Assembly: GCF_042658925.1 (NCBI RefSeq)
Contig: NZ_JBHSRF010000045.1
Span: 1-64,000, forward strand
Length of the DNA: 64,000 nt
Direction of reading: 5' to 3'
Source of the DNA: Sphaerisporangium aureirubrum
GTDB lineage: Bacteria > Actinomycetota > Actinomycetes > Streptosporangiales > Streptosporangiaceae
Every line of letters begins with the position of its first letter. Within the stretch, counting starts at the first letter, position 1. The position numbers were made by a program, and so were the translations under genes. The notes under the pieces were generated by a model. It was not told where the DNA came from. It was given only the letters and a program-made list of their open reading frames with translations, and made no database searches. Positions 17,528 to 25,932 of this stretch are shown here, one piece after another.

Positions 17528-19654
17528 GTGAGGCGGGCGCTTGTCGCGGTGGCCGTGGTCCTGATGGGGCTGGTCGGCGTCCCTGCCCAGGCGGCCCTGG
17601 CCGACGATCCGGGGGGACCGGTCGCGCTGATCGGCGTCCCCGGGCTCCACTGGGACGACGTGAACGCCACCGACACCCCCAATCTCTGGCGGCTGGCGGG
17701 CGGCAGCGCCGTCGGGTCGCTGTCGGTGCGGTCGGTCGGGCGGATCACCTGCCCCTACGACGGCTGGCTGACCGTCTCGGCGGGCGTGCGGTCCTCGGTG
17801 GGGTCCCGCTGCGGGCCGCCGCCCCGGTTCGACCGGGAGGGCGGCGGCGCGGTCATCCCCGGGTTCGACTGGCTGTGGACGGTGCGGGACGCCGCGTACG
17901 CGGGCACGCTCGGCGACGCCGCGCACGCGGCCGGGCAGTGCACCACGGCGGTGGGGCACGGCGCGGTGCTCGCGCTCGCCGACCGCAAGGGACGGGTGGA
18001 CCGCTACGCCGAGACGCCCGGCGAGCTGGCCGACTGGTCCGGCTGCCGGTTCCTCGCCGTCGACGTCGACGCCCTGATCCGCCCCTACCTCGACGGCGAG
18101 CTGCTGTCCCCGCTCCCGGAGAAGCTCTCCCCCGCGGCCCGCACGGCCGCCCTGCGCTCCGCCGACGCCGCCACGGGCACCGTGCTGTCCCGGCTCGCGC
18201 CGGGCACCGCCGTCCTGGTCGCCGGCCTCGCCGACCACGGCTCCGAGCCGCACCTGCGGGTCGCCATGTGGCGGCCCGGCGCCGGGGACGCCGCCGGGCA
18301 CTTCCTCGGGGCGGCGTCCACGCACCGGGACGACATGGTGATCCTCCCGGACATCACGGCCACCATGCTCGACGCCGCCGGGATCGGCGTGCCGCCGACG
18401 GTGATCGGCGGCGCGTGGCGGGCGGGGCGCGCGACGCCGCTGACCGAGGGCGCCGAGGCGCTGCGCCGGGCCGACGTCGCCGGGCAGACCATCCGCACGC
18501 TCGGCGGGGGCTTCTTCACCGCGCTGGCGGTGCTCCAGGTGCTGTTCTACGGGATCGCGTTCCTGCTGCTGCGGCGGCGCCGCGGGCTCGGCGGGGTGCG
18601 GGTCGCGGCGCTGGCGCTGGCGTCGCTGCCGGTGTCCACCTATCTCGTCAACCTCACGCCGTGGGAACGGGCGGCCGTGCCCGCCGTCGCGCTGGCGGGT
18701 GGCGTCCTGGCCTGCGCGGCCGCGCTGACGGGCCTCGCGCTGGCGGCGCCCGCGCTGTGGGCGCGGCGCCGGGGCCGGGCCGCGCCGTCCGGGGTGCTCG
18801 GGGCGTCGGCGGTGGTGGCCGCGGTGACGGCCGCCGTGCTGCTGGCCGACCTGCTGACCGGGACACCGCTGCAGCTCAACAGCCTGATGGGGTACACCGG
18901 GGTGGTCGGGGCGCGGTACTACGGCCTCGGCAACATCCCGTTCGCGCTGCTCGCCACGGCCGTGCTGCTGCTGACCACGGTGGTGGCCGACGGGCTGGTG
19001 CGGGCCGGGCACCGCACCGTCGCGGTGGCGCTGGTGGCCGGGCTCGGCGGGTTCGCGATGATCCTGGACGGCTGGCCGGGCGTCGGCAGCGACTTCGGCG
19101 GCGTGATCGCGTTCGTGCCGGGGATCGCGGTGGCGGCGCTGCTGGTGGCGGGCAAGCGGGTGTCGGTCGTCAGGCTCGGGGCGTTCTGCGTGGCGGGCGG
19201 CGTCGCCGTGATGGGCATCGCGTTCCTGGACCACCTGCGGCCGCCCGGCTCCCAGACCCACCTCGGCCGGTTCGCCGGTCAGGTCCTGGACGGCACCTTC
19301 CTGCCGGTGATCCTGCGCAAACTGGGGGCCATGCTGAGCACGCTGCTGTCCCCCAACCTCATGCCGATCGTCATCGCCGCCCTGGCGTTCCTGGTCTTCG
19401 CCGTGCTGCGCCCCGGCGCCGCCAGCGCGGGCCTGCTGCCCGCGGTGTTCGAGCGCGCCCCCATGCTGCGCGCCGGCCTGATCGGCGCGCTGGTCAGCGG
19501 CGTGGTCGGCATGCTGGTCAACGACTCCGGCGCGGCCGTCCTGTCCATGGCCCTCGCCCTGGCCGTCCCCCTGGTGATGGCCGCGGGCGTGCGCGCCCTC
19601 ACGCCGGTCCCCCCGGCGTCCAGCGCGGCGGTGCTCCAGCCCGCCGCGACCTGA
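17528..19654 (+). CDS. Exported alkaline-phosphatase-fold domain with C-terminal membrane helices
   Basis: A 708-residue protein. After a signal peptide (ALVAVAVVLMGLVGVPAQAALA) comes a domain of about 290 residues beginning VALIGVPGLHWDDVNATDTPNLWRL. This resembles the alkaline-phosphatase/phosphodiesterase superfamily, with a metal-site-like Asp pair in TAVLVAGLADHG and a C-terminal DDMVILPDITATMLD. Roughly ten membrane helices follow from residue 320. It may hydrolyse or transfer a phospho-group on a surface polymer outside the membrane. The GTG at 17528 has GGAGG 6-7 bases upstream; GTG 17525 is the neighbour. The stop is only 3 bases from the convergent HIT stop. Confidence 0.75.
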   Translation: MRRALVAVAVVLMGLVGVPAQAALADDPGGPVALIGVPGLHWDDVNATDTPNLWRLAGGSAVGSLSVRSVGRITCPYDGWLTVSAGVRSSVGSRCGPPPRFDREGGGAVIPGFDWLWTVRDAAYAGTLGDAAHAAGQCTTAVGHGAVLALADRKGRVDRYAETPGELADWSGCRFLAVDVDALIRPYLDGELLSPLPEKLSPAARTAALRSADAATGTVLSRLAPGTAVLVAGLADHGSEPHLRVAMWRPGAGDAAGHFLGAASTHRDDMVILPDITATMLDAAGIGVPPTVIGGAWRAGRATPLTEGAEALRRADVAGQTIRTLGGGFFTALAVLQVLFYGIAFLLLRRRRGLGGVRVAALALASLPVSTYLVNLTPWERAAVPAVALAGGVLACAAALTGLALAAPALWARRRGRAAPSGVLGASAVVAAVTAAVLLADLLTGTPLQLNSLMGYTGVVGARYYGLGNIPFALLATAVLLLTTVVADGLVRAGHRTVAVALVAGLGGFAMILDGWPGVGSDFGGVIAFVPGIAVAALLVAGKRVSVVRLGAFCVAGGVAVMGIAFLDHLRPPGSQTHLGRFAGQVLDGTFLPVILRKLGAMLSTLLSPNLMPIVIAALAFLVFAVLRPGAASAGLLPAVFERAPMLRAGLIGALVSGVVGMLVNDSGAAVLSMALALAVPLVMAAGVRALTPVPPASSAAVLQPAAT

Positions 19655-19657
19655 CCG

Positions 19658-20200
19658 TCAGGACGGCCAGGCGCCGGCGAGCATGTCCCGGGTGTCCAGC
19701 AGCAGCTGGGGCAGCACCCTGGTGTGACCCACCACGGGCATGAAGTTGGTGTCGCCGCCCCAGCGGGGGACGACGTGCTGGTGGAGGTGGCCCGCGATGC
19801 CGGCGCCGGCCACGTGGCCGAGGTTCATGCCGACGTTGAAGCCCTGGGCGCCGCTGGCCTTGCGCAGCGACAGGATGGCGCGCTTGGTGAAGTCGGCCAG
19901 CTCGGCGGTCTCGGCGTCGTCCAGGTCCACGTAGTCGGCCACGTGGCGGTAGGGGCAGACCATCATGTGGCCGGAGTTGTAGGGGTAGAGGTTGAGCACG
20001 GCGAAGACGGAGGAGCCGCGGGCGACGATCAGGCCTTCCTGGTCGGTCATCTGGGGGATGGCGCAGAACGGGCAGCCCTCCCCGGGACCGGTTCCCGAGG
20101 GTTTGTTCTCTCCCTTGATGTAGGCCATGCGGTGGGGGGTCCACAGACGCTGGAAGTTGTCGGGGTCCCCGGCACCTGACTGCTGAATCGGCTCCTGCAT
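19658..20200 (-). CDS. HIT-family nucleotide phosphorylase/hydrolase
   Basis: A 180-residue histidine-triad protein. The catalytic triad is HLHQHVVPRW, and the upstream strand LNLYPYNSGHMMVCPYRH is typical. CPFC near residue 45 is part of a zinc site seen in the longer actinobacterial HIT proteins. Its mycobacterial counterpart beside thrS is reported to be a diadenosine tetraphosphate phosphorylase, so that activity is likely. The ATG at 20200 has no ribosome site but is preceded by TATGCT and 7 bases, the pattern of a leaderless start; an ATG at 20212 is the alternative. It is usually followed by pgsA; here three plus-strand genes intervene. Confidence 0.92.
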   Translation of the reverse strand: MQEPIQQSGAGDPDNFQRLWTPHRMAYIKGENKPSGTGPGEGCPFCAIPQMTDQEGLIVARGSSVFAVLNLYPYNSGHMMVCPYRHVADYVDLDDAETAELADFTKRAILSLRKASGAQGFNVGMNLGHVAGAGIAGHLHQHVVPRWGGDTNFMPVVGHTRVLPQLLLDTRDMLAGAWPS

Positions 20201-20227
20201 GCCTTGCAGCATAGGACGACCGGCACA

Positions 20228-20256
20228 GCGGCACCGCCCCTGGGGGACGGTGCCGC
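20228..20256 (-). terminator. Hairpin between thrS and HIT
   Basis: A 9-bp perfect stem (GCGGCACCG with its complement) around an 11-base loop lies 12 bases after the thrS stop and 28 bases before the HIT start. It probably ends or attenuates thrS transcription, which would fit the separate leaderless-looking promoter of the HIT gene. Confidence 0.55.
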
Positions 20257-20267
20257 GTGCGCGCGGG

Positions 20268-22235
20268 TCACACCTGGAGGCGGCGCTCCACGGCGTCGGC
20301 GATCTCGGCGACGGCGTCGTCGATCGAGACGCCGTTCTTCTGCTCGCCGCTGCGGTACCGGAAGGAGACCGCGCCCTGGGACACGTCGTCGTCCCCGGCG
20401 AGCAGCATGTACGGGACCTTGGACCTCTGCGCGTTGCGGATCTTCTTCTGCATGCGGTCGGCGGAGGCGTCGATCTCGACCCGGATGCCCCGCTCGCGCA
20501 GCCGCTTGGCCACGTCGTTGAGGTAGGGCACATGGGAGTCGGAGATCGGGATGCCGACCACCTGCACCGGCGCCAGCCACGGGGGGAACGCGCCGGCGTA
20601 GTGCTCGACCAGGACGCCGAAGAAGCGCTCGATCGAGCCGAACAGCGCCCGGTGGATCATGACGGGCCGCTCCCGCGCGCCCTCCGCACCCTGGAACTCC
20701 AGCTCGAAGAGGTCGGGCAGGTTGAGGTCGACCTGGATGGTCGACATCTGCCAGGTGCGCCCGATGGCGTCCTTCACCTGCACCGAGATCTTCGGCCCGT
20801 AGAACGCCGCGCCGCCCTCGTCCAGCACCAGCTCAAGGTGCTCGGACTCGGCGGCCGTGCGCAGCGCCGCGGTGGCCTCGGCCCACACCTCGTCGGTGCC
20901 GATGGACTTGTCGGGGTCGCGGGTGGACAGCTCGAGGTAGAAGTCCTCCAGGCCGAAGTCGCGCAGCAGGCCGAGCACGAACCGCAGCAGGCTCTTCAGC
21001 TCGTCCTGCATCTGGTCGCGGGTGCAGTAGATGTGCGCGTCGTCCTGGGTCATGCCGCGCACGCGGGTCAGGCCGTGCACGACGCCGGACTTCTCGTAGC
21101 GGTACACGCTGCCGAACTCGAACAGCCGCAGCGGCAGCTCACGGTAGGAACGCCCCCGGGACCTGAAGATCAGGTTGTGCATGGGGCAGTTCATCGGCTT
21201 GAGGTAGTACCGCGCGCCCTCCAGCTCCATGGGCGGGAACATGCCGTCGGCGTACCAGCCGAGGTGCCCGGAGATCTGGAAGAGGTTCTCCTTGGTGATG
21301 TGCGGGGTGTTCACGAAGGAGTACCCCGCCTCCTCGTGCCTGCGCCGGGAGTAGTCCTCCATGACGCGGCGGATCACGCCGCCCTTGGGGTGGAACACCG
21401 CGAGGCCCGAGCCGAGTTCGTTCGGGAAGGAGAACAGGTCGAGCTCGGCGCCCAGCTTGCGGTGGTCGCGCTTCTCGGCCTCCTCCAGCAGGTGGAGGTA
21501 TTCGTCCTGCTTGTCCCGGGTCTCCCACGCGGTGCCGTAGATGCGCTGGAGCTGGGGGTTCTTCTCGCTGCCGCGCCAGTAGGCGCCGCCCGAGCGCATC
21601 AGCTTGAACGCCGGGATGGCGCGGGTGGTGGGCACGTGCGGGCCGCGGCACAGGTCCTTCCAGCGAAGGTCGCCGGTGGACGCGTCGAGGTTGTCGTAGA
21701 TGGTCAGCTGGCCGCCGCCCACCTCGACGCTCTCCTCGTCGGCCGCGCCGCCCTTGATGCCGATCAGCTCCAGCTTGTACGGCTCGCCGGCCAGCTCGGC
21801 GCGGGCGTCGTCGTCGGAGACCGGACGGCGGGCGAACAGCTGGCCCTGCTTGACGATCTCGCGCATGCGCTTCTCGACCCGCTTGAGGTCGTCGGGGGTG
21901 AACGGCCGCTCGACGTCGAAGTCGTAGTAGAAGCCGTTCTCGACCGGCGGGCCGATGCCCAGCCTGGCCTCGGGGAACAGCTCCTGCACGGCCTGCGCCA
22001 TGACGTGCGCGGTGGAGTGGCGCAGGATGGCCCGGCCGTCGCCCGAGGAGATCTCGATCGGCTCGACGACGTCGCCGTCGGCCACCTCGGCCGCGAGGTC
22101 GCGCGGCTCGCCGTTGATCCGGGCCGCGATCACGATGCGCCCGTCCGCGCCGAGCGCCTCGCCCGCCGTCGTCCCGCCCGCCACCACACGCTCGGCTCCG
22201 GCGAGGGTGATGCGTACTTCGAGGGCGGCGGACAC
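20268..22235 (-). CDS. thrS: Threonyl-tRNA synthetase
   Basis: A 655-residue class II aminoacyl-tRNA synthetase that charges tRNA-Thr. The N-terminal TGS domain is followed by the editing domain (ILRHSTAHVMAQAV, HxxxH), the catalytic core with PMNCPMHNLIFRSRGRSYRELPLR (the zinc-ligand Cys), and the anticodon domain (PVQVVGIPISDSHVPYLNDV). Length and domain order are normal. The GTG at 22235 is preferred because GGAG lies 5 bases upstream; the GTG at 22241 overlaps that site. No T-box leader was recognised upstream. It begins the conserved thrS-HIT-pgsA-patA-pimA order. Confidence 0.96.
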   Translation of the reverse strand: MSAALEVRITLAGAERVVAGGTTAGEALGADGRIVIAARINGEPRDLAAEVADGDVVEPIEISSGDGRAILRHSTAHVMAQAVQELFPEARLGIGPPVENGFYYDFDVERPFTPDDLKRVEKRMREIVKQGQLFARRPVSDDDARAELAGEPYKLELIGIKGGAADEESVEVGGGQLTIYDNLDASTGDLRWKDLCRGPHVPTTRAIPAFKLMRSGGAYWRGSEKNPQLQRIYGTAWETRDKQDEYLHLLEEAEKRDHRKLGAELDLFSFPNELGSGLAVFHPKGGVIRRVMEDYSRRRHEEAGYSFVNTPHITKENLFQISGHLGWYADGMFPPMELEGARYYLKPMNCPMHNLIFRSRGRSYRELPLRLFEFGSVYRYEKSGVVHGLTRVRGMTQDDAHIYCTRDQMQDELKSLLRFVLGLLRDFGLEDFYLELSTRDPDKSIGTDEVWAEATAALRTAAESEHLELVLDEGGAAFYGPKISVQVKDAIGRTWQMSTIQVDLNLPDLFELEFQGAEGARERPVMIHRALFGSIERFFGVLVEHYAGAFPPWLAPVQVVGIPISDSHVPYLNDVAKRLRERGIRVEIDASADRMQKKIRNAQRSKVPYMLLAGDDDVSQGAVSFRYRSGEQKNGVSIDDAVAEIADAVERRLQV

Positions 22236-22331
22236 GGTCACTCCAAGGTCTAGAAGGGTTCCGACTATCGTGCCCGATGGTACCGCCGAATCGCCTCCGG
22301 TTATCTCCGCTCGGTTCCGCGCGCGGCCCGG

Positions 22332-22940
22332 TCAGGCGTCGCGGCGGCGGGGCCGGTAGCCGAGCTCGGCGAGCTGCGCGCGGGAGCCGCGGAACACGTT
22401 GCGGTCGGTCGAGCCGTGGGCGTACTGGTGGATGGTCCACCGTTCCCAGGGCGGCGGGACCACCGGGTGGCCCTTGGGGCGGCTCGGGGCGGCGATCCAC
22501 AGGGGGTAGTCCCCGAGGCCCTGGCAGTAGCCGCGCCTGGCGAACGCCATGAACGTGTAGATCAGCGGGCGGACGCCGGTGACCAGGGAGATCACGTGGC
22601 ACCAGCGGCGGGCGAACGCCGCCACCTCACGCGGCGGCAGATGGCCCGACCGTTCGAGGTCCAGCGCGATCAGGTCGCCGCGGCGCAGGCCCCCGGCGGC
22701 GTCCACCACGTCGAGGAAGTGGCGGGCCTGGTCGACCGGGTCGGCCTTCGGGTGCCCGAAGTGGTACGCCCCGCAGACCAGCCAGTTCTCCCGCATGGCG
22801 AGCCAGTTGCGCGCGAACCACTTGTCGGTGAACCCGGTCCCCTCGCTCGCCTTGGCGAACCCGAAGTCGACCCCGTCTCCGGCGTGCTCCGCCCAGTCCA
22901 CCGAACCCTGCCAGTTCGACACGTCGACACCGTGCAGCAC
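22332..22940 (-). CDS. GH25 (Chalaropsis-type) lysozyme-like protein
   Basis: A 202-residue single-domain GH25 muramidase-like protein. The N-terminal VDVSNWQGSVDW and ALDLERSGHLPPR carry the acidic residues expected for the family, and QYAHGSTDRNVFRGS is the usual C-terminal strand. It would cleave the N-acetylmuramic acid-N-acetylglucosamine bond. No signal peptide or wall-binding module is visible, which is odd for a wall hydrolase. The GTG at 22940 has GGGGGA six bases upstream. It lies 91 bases upstream of thrS. Confidence 0.9.
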   Translation of the reverse strand: MLHGVDVSNWQGSVDWAEHAGDGVDFGFAKASEGTGFTDKWFARNWLAMRENWLVCGAYHFGHPKADPVDQARHFLDVVDAAGGLRRGDLIALDLERSGHLPPREVAAFARRWCHVISLVTGVRPLIYTFMAFARRGYCQGLGDYPLWIAAPSRPKGHPVVPPPWERWTIHQYAHGSTDRNVFRGSRAQLAELGYRPRRRDA

Positions 22941-23129
22941 GACCGTCCCCCATGTTCCCCGCTCTCCCGCACTCCCCTGCCCCCCGGCACGGTCTGTGAG
23001 GTGACGCGCACTCCTCGTGACGCGCCCCGGGGATTGTAGCCGCGCCGGGTACCCCCCGCGCAGCCGGACACGCCGGGCGTCGTCCACAGGCCGGAGATCG
23101 CGGCGCGCGGCCGCCGATAGGGTTGCGGA

Positions 23130-24758
23130 ATGGAGGAGTCCGAGGGTGTGAGCAGGCTGCTGGCCGAGGCCGGGGTGGACGCGCGGCGGCTGCGCGACGC
23201 GCTCGGGCTGCTGTCCGACGGCTCGTGGTGGACCCTCGCCGACCTGGTGCGGGTCACCGCCACCTCCCGGCGCGGCGTCGAGGCCCTGCTGCGCGAGCTC
23301 GGGCCGCAGCGCTCCGGTGACCGCTTCCGGCTGCCGCCCGCGCGGGCGGCAGCGTACCGGGGGCTGCGCGACCCGGCGGGCGGGCTCACCGACCCGGTGG
23401 GTCACCTGCTCGACCGGCATCCCGGCGCGGTGGAGCGGATGGCCGGGCTGATCGCGGGGGCGCCGCGCGGGCGCCAGGCGCTGGACCACGTGTCCGCGAC
23501 CCCCGGCACGGTGGTGCGCCGGGCGCTGCTGCTCGGGGCGCGGTTCTGGCTGCCCGGGGCGCGGGTGCTGTGCGTGGGGGACCACGACCTCACGTCGCTG
23601 GCCGTCGCCAGGCTGCACCCCGAGGCCGAGGTGACGGTGGTGGACATCGACGAGCGCGTCCTGGCGTACATCGCCGGGCGGGCCGCCGAGGAGGGGCTGA
23701 CGGTCCGCACCCGCTGGGCCGACCTGCGCCTCGGCCTGCCGCCGTCGGTCCGCGAGCAGGCGGACCTCGTGATCACCGACCCGCCGTACACCCCCGAGGG
23801 CATCGGCCTGTTCGCCGCCCGGGCCGTTGAGGGGCTGCGCGACATCGAGCGCGGGCGCGTCCTGCTGGCGTACGGCGCCGGGGAGCGGAGCCCGATGCTG
23901 GCCCACAAGGTGCAGGCCGCCCTGCACGACCTGGCCCTGGTGACCGAGGCCATGTATCCCGACTTCAACCGCTATTTCGGCGCCGAGGCGATCGGCTCGG
24001 CCGCCGACCTTTACATCCTGCGCCCCACCACCCGAAGCCGCCCGGCCGCCGCCGCCCGCGCCGACCGCTTCGCCGCCGCCATCTACACCCACGGCCCCAG
24101 CTCGGTGGAGTCCCGCCCCACCGGCGCCCCCGCCCCGCGAACCGGCGACGACGGCTTCACCCCCGCCCTCCTGGTAGGCGACTGGCCAAAGGACACCTTC
24201 CCCAAGACCCCCCGCGTGCGCCCCGCCGTATGGCTGGCCAAGCCCTACGCCTCCTCCCCCACCCACGTGGCCATCACCGTCCCCCCCGGCCTGGAACCGT
24301 CGACCCCCCGCCTGCTCCTGGCCACCCGCGCCGACCACGTCCGCCTCCTCCTCCCGGCCCCCCTCCCCACCCTCGGCGGCCCCGGCACCGATCCCGGCGA
24401 CCTCTGGCCCGAGCTCCTCTCCCCCACCGGCCCGCTGGCGGCGGTCTACGAGATCAAGGTGACCGGCACGGTCGTCGACGCCGTACGGGTGCCCATGCCG
24501 CAGGACGCGGCCGGCCGGCTGGTGCGGGGCATCCTGGACAACGCCCACGGCAAGCTCGCCAACACCTGGCGAGAGGGCCTGATCAGGGCCTGCGACGGGC
24601 TGACCAAGCGCCAGGCGCGGGCCGTCGTCGCCGAAGCGGCCCCCTGGGCGGAGGACGTCACACCGCTGGAGCTCCCCGCCCACCGCCTGGACGAACTGCC
24701 GGACGCGGTCGCCGCCTCCCTCCGCCTCGGGGCGGTGGCACGGGAACCCGCCAAGTGA
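23130..24758 (+). CDS. Bis(aminopropyl)spermidine synthase-like protein with C-terminal extension
   Basis: A 542-residue protein. Residues 1-75 look like a small winged-helix domain (WWTLADLVRVTATSRRGVEAL). About 90-300 match the branched-polyamine synthase BpsA fold, with a Rossmann motif VLCVGDHDLTSLA, an acidic ribose site VTVVDIDERVL and the catalytic-type motif VITDPPYTPEGI. BpsA enzymes move aminopropyl groups from decarboxylated SAM to polyamines, mostly in thermophiles; methyl transfer is the alternative. The last 210 residues are not recognised and are coded with very C-rich, repetitive codons. The start looks leaderless (TAGGGT, 6 bases, ATG). Confidence 0.75.
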   Translation: MEESEGVSRLLAEAGVDARRLRDALGLLSDGSWWTLADLVRVTATSRRGVEALLRELGPQRSGDRFRLPPARAAAYRGLRDPAGGLTDPVGHLLDRHPGAVERMAGLIAGAPRGRQALDHVSATPGTVVRRALLLGARFWLPGARVLCVGDHDLTSLAVARLHPEAEVTVVDIDERVLAYIAGRAAEEGLTVRTRWADLRLGLPPSVREQADLVITDPPYTPEGIGLFAARAVEGLRDIERGRVLLAYGAGERSPMLAHKVQAALHDLALVTEAMYPDFNRYFGAEAIGSAADLYILRPTTRSRPAAAARADRFAAAIYTHGPSSVESRPTGAPAPRTGDDGFTPALLVGDWPKDTFPKTPRVRPAVWLAKPYASSPTHVAITVPPGLEPSTPRLLLATRADHVRLLLPAPLPTLGGPGTDPGDLWPELLSPTGPLAAVYEIKVTGTVVDAVRVPMPQDAAGRLVRGILDNAHGKLANTWREGLIRACDGLTKRQARAVVAEAAPWAEDVTPLELPAHRLDELPDAVAASLRLGAVAREPAK

Positions 24759-24796
24759 GAGATGGTGGAGGAAGGAACGGAAAAGGAGGTGTCGTC

Positions 24797-25069
24797 ATGC
24801 AGGCCAAGGAATGGGTAGTAGAGATCCACATCACCGAGGACGACAACGACGACCGCACCGTAGCCCGCGCCGTCCTGATCACCGAGGAAGGCCGCAGACA
24901 CGAAAGCCTCGGCCACGCCCGCCGCAACCCGGTCGACCGCCCGGTCCCCGAAATCGGCGACGAACTGGCCGCGGGCCGCGCCCTGTCCGACCTGTCCGCC
25001 AAACTGACCGGCGACGCGGCCGAAGACGTAGCCCAACTCGCCGGCCACTCCGGCCTGGGCCTGGGCTGA
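24797..25069 (+). CDS. DUF1876-family small protein
   Basis: A 90-residue acidic protein of the DUF1876 family, which has a double-stranded-RNA-binding-domain-like alpha/beta fold (WVVEIHITEDDNDDRTVARAVL, LGHARRNPVD). The family's role is unknown; several members are linked to stress or dormancy regulons in actinobacteria. It has one of the strongest ribosome sites in the window (AAAAGGAGGT, 6 bases before the ATG). It follows the polyamine-synthase-like gene by 38 bases and could share its transcript. Confidence 0.82.
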   Translation: MQAKEWVVEIHITEDDNDDRTVARAVLITEEGRRHESLGHARRNPVDRPVPEIGDELAAGRALSDLSAKLTGDAAEDVAQLAGHSGLGLG

Positions 25070-25233
25070 CCACCCACAACCCTCACATCCGCCCAGAAGC
25101 CACTGCGACGGCTGACGCCCACGACCCGACGTCCTCAGCAGGCTCACTCCGGACCGACCAGATCGCGCACCGATTAGGTTTCCGCGCCGCGCCCGTCTGT
25201 ACGTGTGAGATCGACTCACGGAAGGCAGGCACG

Positions 25234-25800
25234 ATGCGGAAACTGATCTTCGCCATGAACGTGACCCTGGACGGCTACATCGCCGCGCCCGGCGACGACA
25301 TCGGCTGGGGCGGGCCGCCGAGCGACGAGCTGTTCCAGTGGTGGCTCGACCGGGAGCGGGCGATCGGCCTGTCGCTGTACGGGCGCAAGCTGTGGGAGAC
25401 GATGAGCTCCCACTGGCCGACCGGCGACCAGCAGCCCGACGCCACCCCGGCGGAGATCAAGTACGCGCGGAACTGGCGGGACACGCCGAAGGTCGTGTTC
25501 TCCTCGACGGTCGACAAGGTCGACTGGAACACCCGCCTGGTCACCGGCGACGCGGTCGCCGAGATCACCCGGCTCAAGGCCGAGGACGGCGCCCCGATGG
25601 GCATCTGCGGCGCAACGCTCGCCGGGGCGGCCATGCGGGCCGGGCTGATCGACGAGTACGCCCTGGTCACCTACCCGGTCCTGGTGGGCGGCGGCACGCC
25701 GTTCTTCACCGCGCTGGACAGCTGGGTGAACCTGACGCTGGTGGAGACGCGGACGTTCACCGGCGGCGTGCTGCTGACTCGATACGAGACGAGACGATGA
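25234..25800 (+). CDS. Dihydrofolate reductase-like (RibD C-terminal) protein
   Basis: A 188-residue protein of the RibD-C/DHFR-like family. RKLIFAMNVTLDGYIAAPGDDIGWGG is the N-terminal signature, LYGRKLWETM and ICGATLAGAAMRAGLIDEY form the NADPH side, and VLVGGGTPFF ends the fold. These proteins use NADPH to reduce small substrates that are mostly unidentified; it is not a folate DHFR. It stands alone between a DUF1876 gene and a convergent sigma factor. The ribosome site is weak (GGAAGGCAGG). Confidence 0.88.
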   Translation: MRKLIFAMNVTLDGYIAAPGDDIGWGGPPSDELFQWWLDRERAIGLSLYGRKLWETMSSHWPTGDQQPDATPAEIKYARNWRDTPKVVFSSTVDKVDWNTRLVTGDAVAEITRLKAEDGAPMGICGATLAGAAMRAGLIDEYALVTYPVLVGGGTPFFTALDSWVNLTLVETRTFTGGVLLTRYETRR

Positions 25801-25932
25801 GCACGGGCCGAGTGCTCGGCTCGTGAGGCCGGGTCGAAATCCCTCCTGGCGTACTCACCGTGACCCTCGGCCATGAACAACCCGCCCCCGGCCCCTTCCT
25901 CGCGGAGATGCCCGCCGGCGACGCCGGCCTGA

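Noticed and set aside
22242..22331. T-box leader before thrS
   Set aside because: The short upstream region has no T-box core sequence or specifier-type stem, and actinobacterial T-boxes are mainly found before ileS.
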